In this document: positions 31,328 through 32,357 of the stretch, one piece after another | How positions within the stretch are numbered: the first letter of the stretch is position 1 | Layout: every line of letters begins with the position of its first letter | From: Candidatus Aeolococcus gillhamiae | GTDB taxonomy: Bacteria > Chloroflexota > Dormibacteria > Aeolococcales > Aeolococcaceae | Direction: 5' to 3' | Length of the DNA: 32,357 nucleotides | Assembly (NCBI GenBank): GCA_003244045.1 | Contig: QHBU01000174.1 | Location: 1 to 32,357 of the forward strand | Program-made: the position numbers and the translations under genes | Notes under the pieces: generated by a model | Databases searched by the model: none | What the model saw: the letters and a program-made list of their open reading frames with translations, nothing else | Told to the model about the DNA's origin: nothing

Positions 31328-31333
31328 CGGGGC

Positions 31334-31873
31334 GTGATGTCCGATCAGTCGCATCCGTTCCGCGATGTCCCCGTCGTGGGCGCGGGCCCCGCGGCCAAGC
31401 CTCCACGGCACCAGACCGTGCTGTCCGCAGAACCGGCGGACCAGCTCGACGCGCTTCGGGCGGCTGTGTCCGCGCCCGACGAGCCCGGTCGCCGCGCCGG
31501 GCTCCTCCGCATCGTCGCGGAGCATCCGAGCCTCGTGGAGGGGTGGGCTCGTCTCAGTGAGCTGACCCTCGCCGCCGGCGACGCGGTGGTGGCGTACGCA
31601 TTCGCGCGCGTCGCGTACCACCGCGGGCTCGACCGTCTCCGTCGCGAGGGATGGGGCGGCACCGGCATGGTTCACTGGACGGAGCCGTCCAACCGCGGCT
31701 TCCTTCGCGGCCTCCACGCGCTTCTTGCAGCCTCCGCCGCGCTTGATGAGAGGGACGAATCCAGCCGCTGCCGCGCATTCCTGCTCGAGCTCGACCCCGA
31801 GGACACCTTGGGTGTCGCGAGGTATCCGGAGACACCCGGTCCGACCTGGACTTCCCCGCCGCTCCCCGAATAA
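31334..31873 (+). CDS. DUF3151 family protein
   Basis: 179 residues. WARLSELTL, YAFARVAYHRGLDRLRREGWGGTGMVHWTEPSNRGFLRGLHALLAASAALDE and ELDPEDTLGV give the DUF3151 pattern, a tetratricopeptide-like helical domain family that is characteristic of Actinomycetota (family knowledge). No biochemical function is known. GTG 31334 or ATG 31337 is the start; the hexamer TACGCT six bases before the GTG favours it. Its stop is four bases from the stop of the convergent hydrolase. Confidence 0.85.
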   Translation: MMSDQSHPFRDVPVVGAGPAAKPPRHQTVLSAEPADQLDALRAAVSAPDEPGRRAGLLRIVAEHPSLVEGWARLSELTLAAGDAVVAYAFARVAYHRGLDRLRREGWGGTGMVHWTEPSNRGFLRGLHALLAASAALDERDESSRCRAFLLELDPEDTLGVARYPETPGPTWTSPPLPE

Positions 31874-31877
31874 CTCG

Positions 31878-32357
31878 TCAGCCGACGGCGTGCGCCGACG
31901 CGATGTGGCCGGCGAAGAAGTCGAGCAGCAGCGGTGCCAGTGCCTCCGTGTCTACCTCGTGCGACTGTCCCTCGAGCACCTCGTGCCGTGCGGCAGGCAT
32001 GGCATGCATCAGGGCGTCCGCGGTGGCACGCATGAAGGGCATGTGCTCAAGGCTGGCGCTCCCGTCCATCACGAGGGCCGGCACGCTGATGGCGCGGAAG
32101 CGGTCCACAGGAGGAATGCGACCCTCGCCGAGCGCAGCGGCGTCGTAGGCGAGCGTCGGCGCGACGGCTTCGAACGTCGGCCAGAAGGGTGATTGACGCA
32201 TGCGTTGCACACCCTCATCGCGCGCACCGACCAACCGCATGAAGGCTTCGACAGCACCGCCGCGGTCTCCCTTGTGCAACAGCTCCGCCAGCTCGGCGCA
32301 GTACGCGCGCCAGGCAGCGGTCCCCGCCTCACTCGAGTCGTAGGGGATCTCGTACAC
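31878..32357 (-). CDS. Alpha/beta hydrolase, C-terminal part (cut by window edge)
   Basis: The last 159 residues of an alpha/beta hydrolase; the nucleophile region lies beyond base 32357. The segment has a helical lid region (AWRAYCAELAELLHKGDRGGAVEAFMRLVG), then the strand ISVPALVMDGSASLEHMP carrying the catalytic acid (D of VMDG), and VLEGQSHEVD with the catalytic histidine. This resembles the end of homoserine acetyltransferase/epoxide hydrolase-like enzymes. Substrate cannot be told. Convergent with the DUF3151 gene. Confidence 0.82.
   Translation of the reverse strand: MYEIPYDSSEAGTAAWRAYCAELAELLHKGDRGGAVEAFMRLVGARDEGVQRMRQSPFWPTFEAVAPTLAYDAAALGEGRIPPVDRFRAISVPALVMDGSASLEHMPFMRATADALMHAMPAARHEVLEGQSHEVDTEALAPLLLDFFAGHIASAHAVG

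Noticed and set aside
1-32357. CRISPR arrays, insertion sequences, prophage genes or a replication origin
   Set aside because: No regularly spaced repeats, transposase motifs, terminal inverted repeats, phage structural genes or DnaA-box clusters were found.

Overview
This is a GC-rich chromosomal window with very few AT-rich stretches, tightly packed genes and a mostly housekeeping gene set. The dimeric-type glycyl-tRNA synthetase, the recO-corC-prs-glmU run, a DUF3151 protein, a DUF222/HNH (13E12-type) endonuclease and tandem bacterial PH proteins point to Actinomycetota or a neighbouring deep terrestrial lineage such as Candidatus Dormibacterota. The phylum is inference from gene content; there is no rRNA to settle it. 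No insertion sequence, prophage, CRISPR array or replication origin is visible.

Layout. The left edge (1-965, minus) carries the N-terminal half of DNA primase. Divergent from it are a secreted alpha/beta hydrolase with a C-terminal anchor (1031-3229) and an NADP-binding reductase-like gene cut by an in-frame TAG (3244-3834). A long minus-strand run follows, read from 11195 down to 3866: pyruvate phosphate dikinase, a GNAT acetyltransferase, a small membrane protein, a very basic disordered protein, an unknown 88-residue protein, an HTH/coiled-coil protein and a 14-helix drug-type exporter. Divergent from the dikinase is a small membrane protein behind a sequence that resembles a sigma-B/sigma-F stress promoter, then a DeoR regulator overlapping its MFS transporter.

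The middle (13.7-22.6 kb) is accessory in character. It holds DUF1697 and methyltransferase genes, an 890-base poorly coding gap, a cupin, a protein with two tandem Mrr-like nuclease motif sets, a DUF222-HNH endonuclease overlapping a papain-like cysteine protease by 4 bases, a frame-disrupted secreted beta-helix protein, and an LPG-synthase-type membrane protein. The nuclease/nuclease/protease block is the best candidate for an undescribed functional unit, although the link between the three is inferred only from gene order and overlap.

The right part is a housekeeping minus-strand cluster (30336 to 22603): two PH-domain membrane proteins (YdbS/YdbT type), glmU, prs, corC-like, recO and glyS. 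A tRNA-Gln, a GNAT gene, a DUF3151 gene and the C-terminal part of an alpha/beta hydrolase follow.

A recurring property is start-proximal promoters. At least eight genes or mini-ORFs have a TANNNT hexamer ending 6-10 bases before the start codon and no obvious Shine-Dalgarno sequence, which suggests abundant leaderless transcripts. A smaller set (92-aa membrane protein, cupin, beta-helix protein, basic protein) has clear Shine-Dalgarno sequences.
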